A DNA stretch of 64,000 nt from Isoetes taiwanensis (GCA_021234155.1 JAJEKV010000026.1:15802283-15866282); one strand, 5' to 3'; positions 1 to 10,357 are shown, numbered from the stretch's first letter. The notes: a model not told the origin generated them from the letters alone. Made by a program: numbers and translations.

Positions 1-842
1 TACAGACCTATTTCTCTCTCTAATGTTATATACAAAATTATTTCAGGAGCTATTGCCTCAAGACTCAAGACCATTTTAGATATCATTATTAGTAGTTCTC
101 AATCAGCCTATCTTAAAGATAGGTTTATTTTGGACAATGTGGTAACATGGCATATGCATGCTACACCCTGCCATTTTTGGAACCTGCCAAAGTACCTGCA
201 CTAGGTACTTCTGGATTGGGTACTATTTTCTTGTTCTTTTGGTCAAAACTAATTCAAAAGTTCAATATAAAATGTCAAAAGCATATCAATGTTCAAGGTT
301 AAGATAGAGACAATACTATTGGAGGCCAAAATGAATGCATTCAATTTAACATTTGTAGTTATTGAGATATTATAAAAGTACCCAGTACCCAGTGTTGGGT
401 ACTTTTTTAGGTAGTTTTATGGTTCCTAAATGGTACTTTTTTGATACAGTGTAGCATGCTTATGCCCAACAGCTATATTGGGACTCCAATGGGCAAAAGA
501 TTCTAACCAAGATGTGGCTCTTCTAAAACTCGACATCACCAAGGCATTTGATACAGTAAGTTGGAATTTTTTATTTAGATGTTGTAGGGCTCTTGGTTTC
601 AGCAATGAGAGCATTCAAATATTCGAGGCCATTTTGCACAACTCAAGATCAGCAGTTCTAATCAATGGTGAGTGCAGTCCATTCTTCACAATCCAAAGAG
701 ACGTGAAACAAGGTTGCCCTCTCGCTCCCTTCCTTTTTTTGATTATTATGGAAGCTCTCCATTGTAAGATGGAGGAAGCAAAGAATACTAACCTTATTAA
801 GGGTCTAAGGTCCCTGAGAATCCTCAGGCAGATCAAATTCTA
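1..842 (+). pseudogene. L1-type LINE reverse transcriptase, N-terminal part, interrupted
   Basis: The window opens inside the RT domain of a non-LTR retrotransposon. In frame 1 it reads [15 protein letters not shown], then [14 protein letters not shown], the usual first RT blocks of plant L1 elements. A 320-bp MITE breaks the frame at 148-467. After it the frame resumes with the motif-A block LLKLDITKAFDTVSW and the block VKQGCPLAPFLF. The frame ends at about 842; a shift is needed to reach the next block, so the gene is dead. RT copies element RNA at the nicked target site. The 5' part (ORF1, endonuclease) lies outside the window. L1 assignment rests on motif order and the zf-RVT domain that follows. 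Confidence 0.85.
148..467. mobile_element. 320-bp MITE inside the LINE
   Basis: Terminal inverted repeats are visible: the left end reads GGCATATGCATGCTACAC and the reverse complement of the right end reads GGCATAAGCATGCTACAC, 17 of 18 identical. AACA lies just outside both ends (144-147 and 468-471) and is the likely target duplication. Removing the insert restores the LINE RT frame. The interior has short inverted GTACCCAG / GGGTACTT stretches and no ORF. The superfamily is not clear from a 3-4 bp duplication. Confidence 0.7.
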
Positions 843-2426
843 AACGGGCATTTTGCAAATGACACCTTTATTCTAATCTCAATGGATGAGAATTCCATTA
901 CAAATACTCAAAGAATCCTTGCAGAATTTGGTGAAGCTTCAGGGTGTAAAATCAACCCTGCAAAATCAGCAATCCAAGCGAGAGATCAAGAAAAGGGAGA
1001 GATGATGGCTTTAGCCATGGGGTGTAAGTATAACTCTCCTAGTACTAGTTCAAAAATCCTTGGTATCCCTTTTGCGATCAGAAGCAATGCTTCCGATCTT
1101 TGGGGAAATATTATTGAAAAATTCTACAAAAAGGTTGACACTTTGAACTCAAAATATCTCTCTAAAAATGGTAGGGCGATTATTGCTAATTTTATGATTT
1201 CTTCTTCTCATGTGTATCAATCATCAGTTATTCTTGCTCCAAAAAAGATTTCTAACAAAAAAGATTTCCAAAAAAGATTCATTGCTTGTGGGCAAAACAG
1301 AAGATGCTGGCACCCGGTCTCAATGAAGGAGTGTTGCAAATCAAAAAGTAATGGAGGATTGGGAATTATAAATATTGAGAAGCAAGGGATGGCCTTGGCA
1401 GCCAAATACTTCTACAGGGCCTGCTATGAATCCATCAAGCACCCAATTTCCATTCTGATAAGGCACTATATTGGTAAATGCCATCCATATGGGTGGAGAT
1501 CTCTGAGAATGGAGCTTCCCCACTCTATCTTCTTTCCCTTCACAGTCCCGAACTCCACTCCAGGTATTATCAAGAAATGGATCAAGGCTTGGGATCAGAT
1601 CAAGGGGATGTACACTTGGAAAGAAGGTCTGTCCATGGATCAAACTATTTTTTGGAATCCAGCTGTTCTACTTAATAACCCCAATCTCTGCCTAGCTTGC
1701 CATTTTCCAGATCAAGCCAGGCTATGGAAGAGTAAAGGAATCATCTATATGAGAGATCTTTTTGATGATAATGGCATTATCCCCTTTGAGAACTCTACTC
1801 TGACAGAGGAAGGAATGCAGACCAGAACCCTTTACGAGAACATTCTTATTACCATCAACCAAAGCCATTGGACAAATGAAGAGAATTCCTGGCTAAATGA
1901 TGGACGAGATGGTTATACAGTCAGGAGAGCCTATAAATATCTTATGAAGGGAGAAAAAGTCACTATCCATACAAGATGGAGGGTTCAATCGGATAGGTGC
2001 ATCAAGAATCTGAGGTTTATGTGGAAGAGCCTTATCAATCCAAAGATCAAATCATTTATGTGGCAATTATGGCATAAAGCTTTGGCTACTAACTCGAAAA
2101 GATACAGGTTATCCATGGCTAATTCGGATATTTGTGAAAGATGCCTTGGAGCAAAGGAAGATGAAAATCATCTTTTTAGAGGATGCCTATGGTTTGAGTG
2201 GACTTTAGAGCTTGCCTCAGGAATCCTGGGCTATGATTTAATTAACCTCAGTGAGGAAGACTTCTTTATGCCAGAAAACCCCAATGATTGGAGAATCTTT
2301 GTCCTCCTTTGGAGGATCTGGAAGGGCAGGAACTCCTTCATCTTTAATTATGAAATTATTCCACCGGAAGGAATAATTAAACAGTTTCAATATGATGTTA
2401 AGTGGATTCAAGAGATTAATGGTTGA
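843..2426 (+). pseudogene. L1-type LINE RT C-terminal part with zf-RVT domain
   Basis: This frame starts with HFANDTFILIS, the RT catalytic block, where the usual FADD has become FAND, so one catalytic aspartate is lost. It then carries the RT thumb region (GCKINPAKS, ILGIPF) and, near residues 380-460 of the reading frame from 882, a zf-RVT domain (IKSFMWQLWHKAL, ICERCLGAKEDENHLFRGC). These are the standard C-terminal parts of plant L1 ORF2. The frame is offset from the preceding RT block. An RNase H domain is not evident. This is a decayed copy in the same orientation as the upstream fragment. Confidence 0.85.
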
Positions 2427-2809
2427 TTCTATGATTACAGGTACTTTGTTTCTGCTGGTGCGCAAACTTAAATGGAGGAAGATGGATCTAAACACGAAAT
2501 GGATAAAAATATTCGGGGCAGCCAAAGTGTTGGAGCATATGGAACAGTGTCGATGTGGATGCTGTTGCGACCAGAATTACAATATCAGAAGAGAATTAAT
2601 TTGCCAGGCAAAAGATAGCAGGGGCCGGTTCAACATGGCTAAAGCAAAATCATGTATGTGCATCTACTGCACTTTTTATGAGACGACAAAAGGAAAGGCA
2701 AGAAAGACCAAGAATTTCAATCTGAAATCTTACCACTGAATGCTCTCTCTTTCGAAGATTATGACAGGGACACAGACTCTTTTTAAAAATTAGCAAGGTT
2801 TTTTATCAG
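2427..2809. other. Stretch between LINE and PLE; probable LINE 3' remnant
   Basis: No convincing gene. A short open frame (to 2739) has no recognisable domain and may be decayed LINE 3' sequence. No poly(A) tail or target duplication for the LINE is visible before the T-tract at 2810. Confidence 0.4.
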
Positions 2810-3261
2810 TTTTTTTTTTTTTTTTTTTTTTTATTAATATAGTGATGGATATAGCACATAGTGATTGATATAGCACATATAATGGGTTGAATATTTCCTG
2901 ATAGACTTGTGGCTAAGGTAAAGCAGTGCTACTATTAGCCTATATCATGACATAAGTTAATACTAACTTGATATAAAGCAGAAGGGAAGGATAATGGTCA
3001 CTGGTACCATTGAAACCAGCTAGTAAAATAAATATGGACTTTACTTGGATTTTTACTAGCTTATCTTGACCTTTTATTTAAGGCTATGGTCATAGTAGTC
3101 AAGCGGCTAACCACCTACCTTTAATGATATTTATGTTTTACCTACAATTTTAGTAGTGAAGCGTAGCGTAGGGGTTACTGGCAATACTCTTTGGCAGACT
3201 GGCAACTCCTACCATTGATTGAATTGATATCTAAAGATTTTTGGATTTTCGCACCCAAGAA

Positions 3262-3551
3262 ATGGGTTACGACTTCGGGCTGAGACTTCCTGATCAGAAA
3301 ACGTAAAAAAACTAACAAAGAAGTTTGTAGGCGAGTTTGAGGAGTTCGAACTTGACAATAGATCTCAGATGTTATATGGAGAACCGTAGTGGTAGAGGCG
3401 GCTCGAGCGGAGAAGCTCATACAAATGAGATGAGTACTTGGCCAATCAAAGAAGTGGTAAGCAATATGGAAGTAGACGCCAAGAAGACTTTGGCTCTCCA
3501 CAAAGCATTAACGATACACAAGAAATAGATGAGGACCCCGACTATAATCAG
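3262..3551 (+). pseudogene. PLE 5' coding exon 1, R1 copy, frame broken
   Basis: This matches the intact exon at 10046-10342 but has small insertions and deletions that break the frame within 20 codons of the ATG. Downstream it rejoins homologous sequence and ends at ATAATCAG followed by GT, the same candidate donor as in R2. The donor (phase 0) would join in frame to the acceptor at 5523/5524. Being upstream of ORF1, this is the copy an element transcript would use, so its damage matters. The damage falls in patches typical of the R1/R2 differences and may be an assembly artefact. Confidence 0.5.
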
Positions 3552-4072
3552 GTTTTCGTCATTTGAATAGCTATAGATTGATAATATTTTGACATTTCAT
3601 TTCGGTTCTGAGCTATACGGGAGAGATCTTGTAATAGTTTAGACGTAATAAGATTTGCATATACTTAATGACCTTAGGGTGAATGATACCTAGGCCAAAA
3701 GCTATTGCCATAAAATATAAAGGCCATAGATAATAGATTAAAGCTAGTTTCGTCTAGTGAGTTTAGAGCACTACAAGAAAGGTGTTGCATAATCTGATGC
3801 AGACTAAATGTGTGGTGACAGCAATGGTATAAACTGTAGATGCAAGATCTATAACTCATTCTTTATATTATACCTGTTTCTAAGAGAGAGATTAGGAAAT
3901 ACTTCATAATAATCCTAAGTTATGAATATTGTGAATGATGTTTTAAGAGCTAAAGCGCCCAGTAATATAGTTATAGCTTTGATTCAACGGATTTAAATCT
4001 AATACATGCTATTTGATTATTATTTCTCCTGATACCATTTAGCTTAGACTGACTAATAGGGCAAAGGGCACA

Positions 4073-4167
4073 ATGGGTGATCAGCGAAGAGCTGAAAATC
4101 CCAATGTACCTTTTGGCCCTTGCCTTGCTACCATTTTACGTGCTAACAAGGTATTGATTGGCTGCAG
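4073..4167 (+). other. Candidate PLE exon 2 (PN-PFGPC exon), R1 copy
   Basis: From ATG 4073 the frame reads MGDQRRAENPNVPFGPC and continues to VLIGCR, ending at a consensus donor CTGCAG|GTACGG (4167/4168). A related peptide (EKPNIPFGPC ... VLIGSR) with the same donor occurs in the minus-strand relic at 17858-18690, with changes mostly at third codon positions. That conservation argues for real coding sequence. The acceptor may be ACTAATAG just upstream (about 4055). The phase does not join simply to exon 1 or to 5524, so the full splice chain is unresolved; it could be an alternative first exon. Confidence 0.45.
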
Positions 4168-5523
4168 GTACGGGATTTTCTTCCCATTGTTCTCTTTTGC
4201 GTTATTTGCTGGTTTTTTGCTGTATGGAGGATGGAGATCTTGAAGAACAATACAACTTGATGATTCTGGATGACAAGAAGATGACTTTTCAGGATAAAGG
4301 GCTGTAAAACTGATACTTCTCTTTTTCAAAATGATACTATTAACATATTTTAGTGTATGCTTTTTGAATGCTGGTCACATATGCAATTTTGCATCGAACA
4401 TCATTATAATAGCATAATGGCGACATTCTTAGGTCAAGTTTCTTGCTTTATAGAAGCATGTTTTCATAACTACCCTGCTTCATACTCATATGTTAAACAG
4501 TTTGACATATTATTGCTACCATGCTCTATGGGTTAAACATCTAAGTTAATCAATTATGCTTAAAAGCTTATTTCTGAATACTGTCTTCCGTTACGGGTAC
4601 ATTCCCTATTAAGTCTAAAGTTATGATAAAATGAAAGTTCTGCTGAGGAAGACAGGTTGCATGTCAAGAGATAGTTATGTACTGGATATCAGAATAGCAT
4701 ATAAGGAACCTGTTTGTGTCCCGGGTTAAGATAATACAAGTTCCTTTAGTAGATTCTACATGTTTACATTACGGTATGGTAATAGCTATGAAGTTAGTGG
4801 TCAAAACATTGATAAACATGATTTGTTATATTACACAATAAGAAGGCTCAACAATAATACAAATGGTGAAAGTTGTTCTTTGACGTTTTAAAGTCCCATA
4901 TAAAGATTAGATATTTGGAGAGTTGTAAAATGCCAAGGTAAAGTTTGCACGAGTCCCTAGTTTGCTGGTTGCTACATGAATTATACCTCGTATCATTGTA
5001 CTGTAATTTTGTTGAGCAGTGGTCTCATATAACTGTGGTATAATATTCTTGAACAGAATTATGTAAATTGGGTCTTACACGGGCCTTCCTAAGTAGTCTA
5101 AAATTCTACAGGCCAGTATCTTAATGATGAATAGTTTAAAGTTTTATGTTTCAATGGTTCTAGTCTACTTCTTTCTCAAGACATATGGTACTAAGATATA
5201 TAATGGCTAAATTTAATGGGTAACAAGACACTGATCTAGAAATGCTCAATCTAGTATCAGGGTGATAATACTGCTAAGGGATTGACCGAGGCAGATGTCT
5301 GGTCTAGGTTGACTAGTTCAGACTGGGTTTTTTTTAGACACTTCACCACACTGGAGATATCTGGTGTTGTCTTTTACCTGTTTGCTATTTGTTTGAGCAT
5401 GTATGTTTCCCTATGCTGCTACTTAGGGTACTCCAGTTTACTGACAGTTTCCATAAGATGTCTTGTAAGCCTATATGATGACTGATTTAAATATTTACAT
5501 GGTTTTCTGGATATTTATCACAG

Positions 5524-7089
5524 GATTACCAAGATGACGATGATGATTTCGAAGTAATACTTCCAACATGGAATGCCCAGCTGGTGGAAATTGGATATGA
5601 TAAAAATAGAATTGAGTGCCCTAATTCGGCTGTACAGACCATTCTGTGTTGCATCAAGAATATGAAATTTCATGAAATCGTGCTGGAAAGAGAAGCCATG
5701 AGGACACCTGATCAAATATCCGCTGTTACACATCTTGGCTTCAGTGAATGGCTCATGCTTTTACCACAGATTAATAAGCTTTCTGATAAGGAAGAGGAGG
5801 TATACCCGTTTGTTTATAACTTATATGATAATTTGCCACAGAAAGTATACAGCTGGACCAAGGCCGAAGATGAAAGGGCCAAAGATTTCATCATTGGGGT
5901 AACTGCACTAGAAGAAGTCAATGGGATTAAGAATACACATGCCAAGGAAGAAGAACAGTTACGAATAAATAAACCAGTAGTCCTGGATATGGAATCCAAT
6001 GATATTGATGACCCATTTGGTGAAGCTTTGCTGACTGAAGATGATAAAAAGGTTTTACATCCCTCGGTAGATGATAACAATGGCAGCAGCAATATTGACT
6101 TTAAGTTCACATTGACAAACTGTCTAAGGTTCCCAGTTATACCAGATAGGTTAGTGGAGAACCACGGACTACTTTGCAACCAGGGAATATGGAGAACAAA
6201 AAATTATGGAGCACTTGCTCCTATCACAGAAGAGGCATGGAAGGTACTAGGCGGTATAACGGAAGAGATGGTACAGGAGGCTAAAGCAGCAGCTTTTAGA
6301 ATGACAAGGATGAAAAGGACAAAAGTTAAGCTGGTTGTTGGCACTAAATTCTTCGACAAAAAATGCAACAAAAGTGATCTGATGATAATCTGCCAGAAAG
6401 GACATATGGCCTACACCAACATAACACGAGATGATTTCTATCTTAAACGTATTTGGCGGACTATGTGTCCATATTTTAAGTGTATTTGTGATAACAGAAG
6501 TAAAGGGAAACAGCCCAAGGATTGTGAAGAAAGCATGATCTGGTTTGATCATGCTGTTTGGTATATGCTTAATAACCTAGAGGTTCTTTATCCTGACTTA
6601 TCAGTTGCTGGTCGTATGGTGGCTTTCAGAAATACACTTGAGACCACACTAAAAACTGGGGTTACAGCATTCCTGGGGTACCTGGAGGTAAGGAAGATGT
6701 TAATAGGTATGACTTTAAAGATGGCGAATGACCACGATGCAGATCTGAAAACATCCTTCCCCAAAGGGATTATGACTGATATCTGTGAAAAAACAGTGAA
6801 GTCCATAAAATTCTTGAAAGATTCATATAGTACTGCTAGCACAAGTAGCAATCGTTACTCCAAGAAAGGAAAACCTGTGAAGACCAGTAGTTCCAGCTTT
6901 AAGATCAACGAACCACCTAGAATTACTGTTCTACCCATTGCTGCAGAGAGCACAGACCTATCTGACAGTGCAACAGTTGAAGGACTTATGACCCCCAACA
7001 ATATGGGGCATTCAGTTACAAAGAAAAACGATACATACGGGCCCAAAGGCATTGATGGTACTGCACAAGTCCTGCAATATGATATTTGA
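5524..7089 (+). CDS. PLE ORF1, unknown protein (about 520 residues)
   Basis: The function is not recognised. The frame is open from a good acceptor (TTTATCACAG|GATTAC) at 5523/5524, in phase with exon 1 of the repeat. It starts with an acidic run (DYQDDDDDFEV). No ATG is near the start, which supports splicing from the repeat rather than independent initiation. Later parts include a Cys/His-bearing segment (CQKGHM, CPYFKCICDNRSKGK, residues about 280-325) that could bind metal or nucleic acid, then a hydrophobic-aromatic helix-rich stretch (FDHAVWYMLNNLEVLYPDL), and a Ser/Thr/Lys-rich tail (TASTSSNRYSKKGKPVKTSSS). There is no gag zinc knuckle of the CCHC type, no protease and no GIY-YIG motif. 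It precedes the RT on the same strand, separated by a likely 294-bp intron. A nucleic-acid-binding ORF1 role is only an inference. Confidence 0.65.
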   Translation, partial: DYQDDDDDFEVILPTWNAQLVEIGYDKNRIECPNSAVQTILCCIKNMKFHEIVLEREAMRTPDQISAVTHLGFSEWLMLLPQINKLSDKEEEVYPFVYNLYDNLPQKVYSWTKAEDERAKDFIIGVTALEEVNGIKNTHAKEEEQLRINKPVVLDMESNDIDDPFGEALLTEDDKKVLHPSVDDNNGSSNIDFKFTLTNCLRFPVIPDRLVENHGLLCNQGIWRTKNYGALAPITEEAWKVLGGITEEMVQEAKAAAFRMTRMKRTKVKLVVGTKFFDKKCNKSDLMIICQKGHMAYTNITRDDFYLKRIWRTMCPYFKCICDNRSKGKQPKDCEESMIWFDHAVWYMLNNLEVLYPDLSVAGRMVAFRNTLETTLKTGVTAFLGYLEVRKMLIGMTLKMANDHDADLKTSFPKGIMTDICEKTVKSIKFLKDSYSTASTSSNRYSKKGKPVKTSSSSFKINEPPRITVLPIAAESTDLSDSATVEGLMTPNNMGHSVTKKNDTYGPKGIDGTAQVLQYDI

Positions 7090-7090
7090 G

Positions 7091-7384
7091 GTATGCATAT
7101 TTCTTACATATGTACATTATAGATTATGGTTTCAGTATTACTGGTGAACTTCATTTGCTTGTTTTAAGAATAGAATACCAATGAGGATACTTCTCACTGA
7201 TTAGTGTATAGAGCTCATTAGTTATGAGTACTCTATGGGCCAGGTGGCTCACATAATAATTCCAGGCTTCTGGAATTTCCAATTTGGATCAGATCTATAC
7301 CATCCTCCATATAGCCTGCCGATAGCAAAAATCTCTTTTCGAAAATATGTACTAACATAACATTGTAATACACTGTGGGTGCAG
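7091..7384 (+). other. Candidate intron between ORF1 and RT
   Basis: The left edge is a strong donor (TTTGAG|GTATGC), the right edge a good acceptor (GTGGGTGCAG|AATTTT). The RT frame has no ATG at its start and is open back to this acceptor. Splicing here gives TTT GAG|AAT TTT in the RT frame, but that upstream frame is +1 to ORF1, which itself ends at TGA 7087-7089. Either a frameshift joins the two, or ORF1 has a single-base error near its end, or they are separate proteins. Confidence 0.5.
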
Positions 7385-9454
7385 AATTTTAAAGTCCTAG
7401 AAAAGGACGTCCTAGGCAGAAAGCATCTGAGAGAGAATATACCAAAGCAAAAAAAGAAGATTGTACATTGTACATTTCTCTCTAAAATCTTAGACAAGAT
7501 TTGTCTTCCCAAAATCTTTCTGAAAGCTATGGTAAATATATTGGGCAGTATTGGAGAAGACATTATGGAGGATACCATGTTTGCATGGCGTTATACGGAA
7601 AACATGAGAGACTTATGCTATAAGCCATTCTACATATTTGCCCAGGCAGAAACAGAAATATGTCCGTGTTCTTTACCTGAACTTAATAAGTTTGTGGACC
7701 CTGCAATAGGGCATATCCGCACTACAGACCTTAAGTTTGTTCTAAATCTACCTTTGAGAAACATGTTAAAATTTGGGTTAAACCATATCCCAGATAAAAG
7801 TTTGGAGTTGGATGAGTTGAAAAAAGAATTGTATGCTACTACAGATAAGATCTTTGAAGTACATAGATTCACATACCAAAATATTGACGAGGCTACTATA
7901 TCCTTGGTTAAAGAGGCAGTCTTGTTAGACGTGACTAAAATGGTTAAAAAGGCCTTTAAGAAGGATACCACCAGAAAATTTCCCCTAAACGATGAAAGTG
8001 TAGTCAAGAGTATAGAGTGGATCAATAAATATTTCTATGTTGCGGGTGTTGATAAGGCGACAAATAACCCGGCATTTATTTGCCCTAAACATATGAGAAA
8101 CATGGCACTTGAAAGATTAAGCAGTAAAGATTTTAGGGAGATTGGTACTGAGCAAGTTGCTATCATCTGGAAGGTGAAAACAGAAATGCAACAGATCCTA
8201 CATTATACATATGGTCCTAGTGAAAGATTACCCTACTTATTAGGGATATACAAAGCCCATAAGAAAGATTATCGTTGGATTACTAATGCACATGGAACAG
8301 TATATACTCAGTTCGCCAATGTTATTACTGCTGGATTAAACATGTTCATTGAAGTCTGGCCAGACATTGCTAAAAAGCATTGTGAAAAATTCTGTAACTT
8401 ATTTCCAGGGAAGATTAACCCTAATTGGATGGTCCAATCTATCTATGACGTTATTCTTAACCTACCAGATAAGGTGACTGACATATTTGTTGCAGACATA
8501 ACTAAATGCTATGAGAGTATCCCACTGGTTGGTGATTCGGGTATATGTGCAATTATGACTCAAGTGATTAATGAGGTATGGGAATACAAGAAAAAACAAC
8601 ACTACAACAACAAGCTTTGGGTCAAGTATGATAGGGATGATCAATTCATTGTGAAATGGTTTAAAGTGGATCCTAAGGGTAAGTGTTGGTCTTTACTTAC
8701 CAAAGATATTTTTATCAGGGCAAATATCTGGCTGCTTACTAATTGTTATATAATGAGAGGTGACAGGACATGGGTACAAACAAGTGGAATACCAATGGGA
8801 TTTGCTTGTAGCCCTTGCTGGTGCAACATTTATCTTGCATGGTACGAAGCTGAATTCATTAAGAAACTGGCCATGCAAGGCAGGTATAAAGAGATCATAA
8901 TGTTTAAATCTACCTTTAGATATATGGACGATCTTATGGCACTAAACTGTCCTATCATTAAGAAATTCCTGGGATATGTTTTCCCAACGGGCCATGAAGA
9001 TATAATGATTTATGATATGAATCATCTAGGTATTAAAGAGGAAACCAAAATTGCATTCAAAGATGACCCCTTGGAGGCATATGGTTATCAGGGTAATTTC
9101 CTCAATATGACTGTACAGATTATGAGCAGAGCTAATGGTATTTTTAGGACTATCAGATATGATAAAAGAGATGTTCTCCCATTCAACGCCATTAAATATG
9201 TGCATGCTACCAGCTGTAGACCTTACTTTCAGGCCAGAAACGTCATCATTTCACAGATTCTTCCATACATGTATATTAACTCTTGCCCCAGGACTGCTGC
9301 AATGGATATCAGGGGGATAATCAGCAGTTTTGTTAACAATGGGTTTGATTATAGTGGTCTATGTACATGTGTACATAGATACATCAACAATAATGAATTT
9401 CCAGGGCTTCAATACGACAGCAAGGTCTTGCTACAATTTCTGAAGCCTACTTGA
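7385..9454 (+). CDS. PLE-type reverse transcriptase
   Basis: About 690 residues with a complete RT core. Residue numbers count from 7379, where the open frame begins. The N-terminal block VLNLPLRNMLKFGLNHIP (121-138) matches the PLE 'LSKGLNF.P' block. VDKATNNPAFICPK (224-237) matches the PLE 'RADKG..VV' block. LLGIYKAHKKD (287-297) stands where PLEs have LPK.HK. VADITKCYESIP (371-382) holds the first catalytic Asp, QTSGIPMGFACSP (467-479) the primer-grip side, and FRYMDDLMALN (513-523) the YMDD box. The C-terminal IRYDKRDVLPFN (592-603) and FVNNGFDYSG (651-660) match thumb motifs of PLE and related RTs. No GIY-YIG endonuclease follows, so it resembles endonuclease-lacking PLEs. Internal frame is intact. 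If translation began inside the exon the first ATG would be 7529. Alternative: a related unnamed RT family sharing the YDKRD motif. Confidence 0.8.
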   Translation, partial: NFKVLEKDVLGRKHLRENIPKQKKKIVHCTFLSKILDKICLPKIFLKAMVNILGSIGEDIMEDTMFAWRYTENMRDLCYKPFYIFAQAETEICPCSLPELNKFVDPAIGHIRTTDLKFVLNLPLRNMLKFGLNHIPDKSLELDELKKELYATTDKIFEVHRFTYQNIDEATISLVKEAVLLDVTKMVKKAFKKDTTRKFPLNDESVVKSIEWINKYFYVAGVDKATNNPAFICPKHMRNMALERLSSKDFREIGTEQVAIIWKVKTEMQQILHYTYGPSERLPYLLGIYKAHKKDYRWITNAHGTVYTQFANVITAGLNMFIEVWPDIAKKHCEKFCNLFPGKINPNWMVQSIYDVILNLPDKVTDIFVADITKCYESIPLVGDSGICAIMTQVINEVWEYKKKQHYNNKLWVKYDRDDQFIVKWFKVDPKGKCWSLLTKDIFIRANIWLLTNCYIMRGDRTWVQTSGIPMGFACSPCWCNIYLAWYEAEFIKKLAMQGRYKEIIMFKSTFRYMDDLMALNCPIIKKFLGYVFPTGHEDIMIYDMNHLGIKEETKIAFKDDPLEAYGYQGNFLNMTVQIMSRANGIFRTIRYDKRDVLPFNAIKYVHATSCRPYFQARNVIISQILPYMYINSCPRTAAMDIRGIISSFVNNGFDYSGLCTCVHRYINNNEFPGLQYDSKVLLQFLKPT

Positions 9455-9616
9455 ACCAGGTACTTTCTCTTGAAACTATCATGTGCTTTATTCTAATAAC
9501 ATGGGACATGGTTTAACCCCTACTGTGGCAGTGGGGGTTAGCCATCCCCATGGTCACAATGGTATAAATTCAGGGGCGTTAAACCTTGTACCACGGTAGG
9601 TGGTAGGGTTTTTTTT
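9455..9616 (+). other. PLE 3' non-coding segment with strong hairpin (9514-9540)
   Basis: After the RT stop, TAACCCCTACTG (9514-9525) pairs with CAGTGGGGGTTA (9529-9540) across a 3-nt loop: 12 pairs, one G-T wobble. A TGG/CCA extension lies just outside. The segment ends with GGTAGGTGGTAGGG and eight T before R2; GGTAGGTGGT is the inverse of ACCACCTACC in the repeats (about 3111 and 9895). A 3' structure used by the RT to recognise its RNA is plausible but unproven. Confidence 0.55.
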
Positions 9617-10045
9617 ATTAATATAGTGATGGATATAGCACATAGTGATTGATATAGCACATATAATGGGTTGAATATTTCCTGATAGACTTGTGGCTAA
9701 GGTAAAGCAGTGCTACTATTAGCCTATATCATGACATAAGTTAATACTAACTTGATATAAAGCAGAAGGGAAGGATAATGGTCACTGGTACCATTGAAAC
9801 CAGCTAGTAAAATAAATATGGACTTTACTTGGATTTTTACTAGCTTATCTTGACCTTTTATTTAAGGCTATGGTCATAGTAGTCAAGCGGCTAACCACCT
9901 ACCTTTAATGATATTTATGTTTTACCTACAATTTTAGTAGTGAAGCGTAGCGTAGGGGTTACTGGCAATACTCTTTGGCAGACTGGCAACTCCTACCATT
10001 GATTGAATTGATATCTAAAGATTTTTGGATTTTCGTACCCAAGAA

Positions 10046-10357
10046 ATGGGTTACGACTCAGACGGGGCTGAGACTTCCGGATCAGAAACAGAAAAACTTA
10101 ACAGTGAAGTTTGTAGGCGCGAGTTTGAGGAGTTCGAACTTGACAATAGATCTGTATGTTATATGGAGAACCGTAGTGGTAGAGGCGGCTCCGGGCAGAA
10201 GAGAAGCTCATACAACAGAGATGAGTACTTGGCCAATCAAAGAAGTGGTAAGCAATATGGAAGTAGACGCCAAGAAGACTTTGGCTCTCCACAAAGCATT
10301 AACGATACACAAGAAATAGATGAGGACCCCGACTATAATCAGGTTTTCGTCATTTGA
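10046..10357 (+). CDS. PLE 5' coding exon 1, intact R2 copy
   Basis: From ATG 10046 the frame reads MGYDSDGAETSGSETEKLN, then an Arg/Gly/Ser-rich middle (ENRSGRGGSGQKRSSYNRD, RSGKQYGSRR) and an acidic end (DTQEIDEDPDYNQ). It stops at 10355-10357, but the real end is probably the donor AATCAG|GT at 10342/10343, after exactly 99 codons. Joined in phase 0 to the acceptor before ORF1, it would add a 99-residue, low-complexity, RG-rich N terminus, a composition common in RNA-binding proteins. R2 lies downstream of the RT, so this copy could serve only a following tandem unit. Composition and the intact frame support coding; function is not known. Confidence 0.55.
   Translation: MGYDSDGAETSGSETEKLNSEVCRREFEEFELDNRSVCYMENRSGRGGSGQKRSSYNRDEYLANQRSGKQYGSRRQEDFGSPQSINDTQEIDEDPDYNQVFVI

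Larger units (their letters stand above)
2833..5326 (+). repeat. Direct repeat R1 (5' pseudo-LTR) of the PLE
   Basis: This 2,494-bp copy is nearly identical to 9617-12120. Differences are confined to a few short patches (about 3275-3430, 4385-4440 and 4985-5060), many at CAG or CTG. It carries the two 5' coding exons and most of the first intron. At its right end it runs through GGG and eight T into the internal region (5324-5336). Confidence 0.9.

Noticed and set aside
4081-4329. Minus-strand 82-codon frame, present in both PLE repeats
   Set aside because: It is the antisense of the exon-2 region and is duplicated only because the repeat is. No domain, and the + strand shows conserved coding.
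2833-5326. Hammerhead ribozyme in the PLE repeat
   Set aside because: PLE repeats often carry one, so CTGATGA and GAAA cores were sought on both strands. Near matches (CTGATGC at 3793, CTGATAG at 2899, CTGATCT at about 5230) lack the required core.
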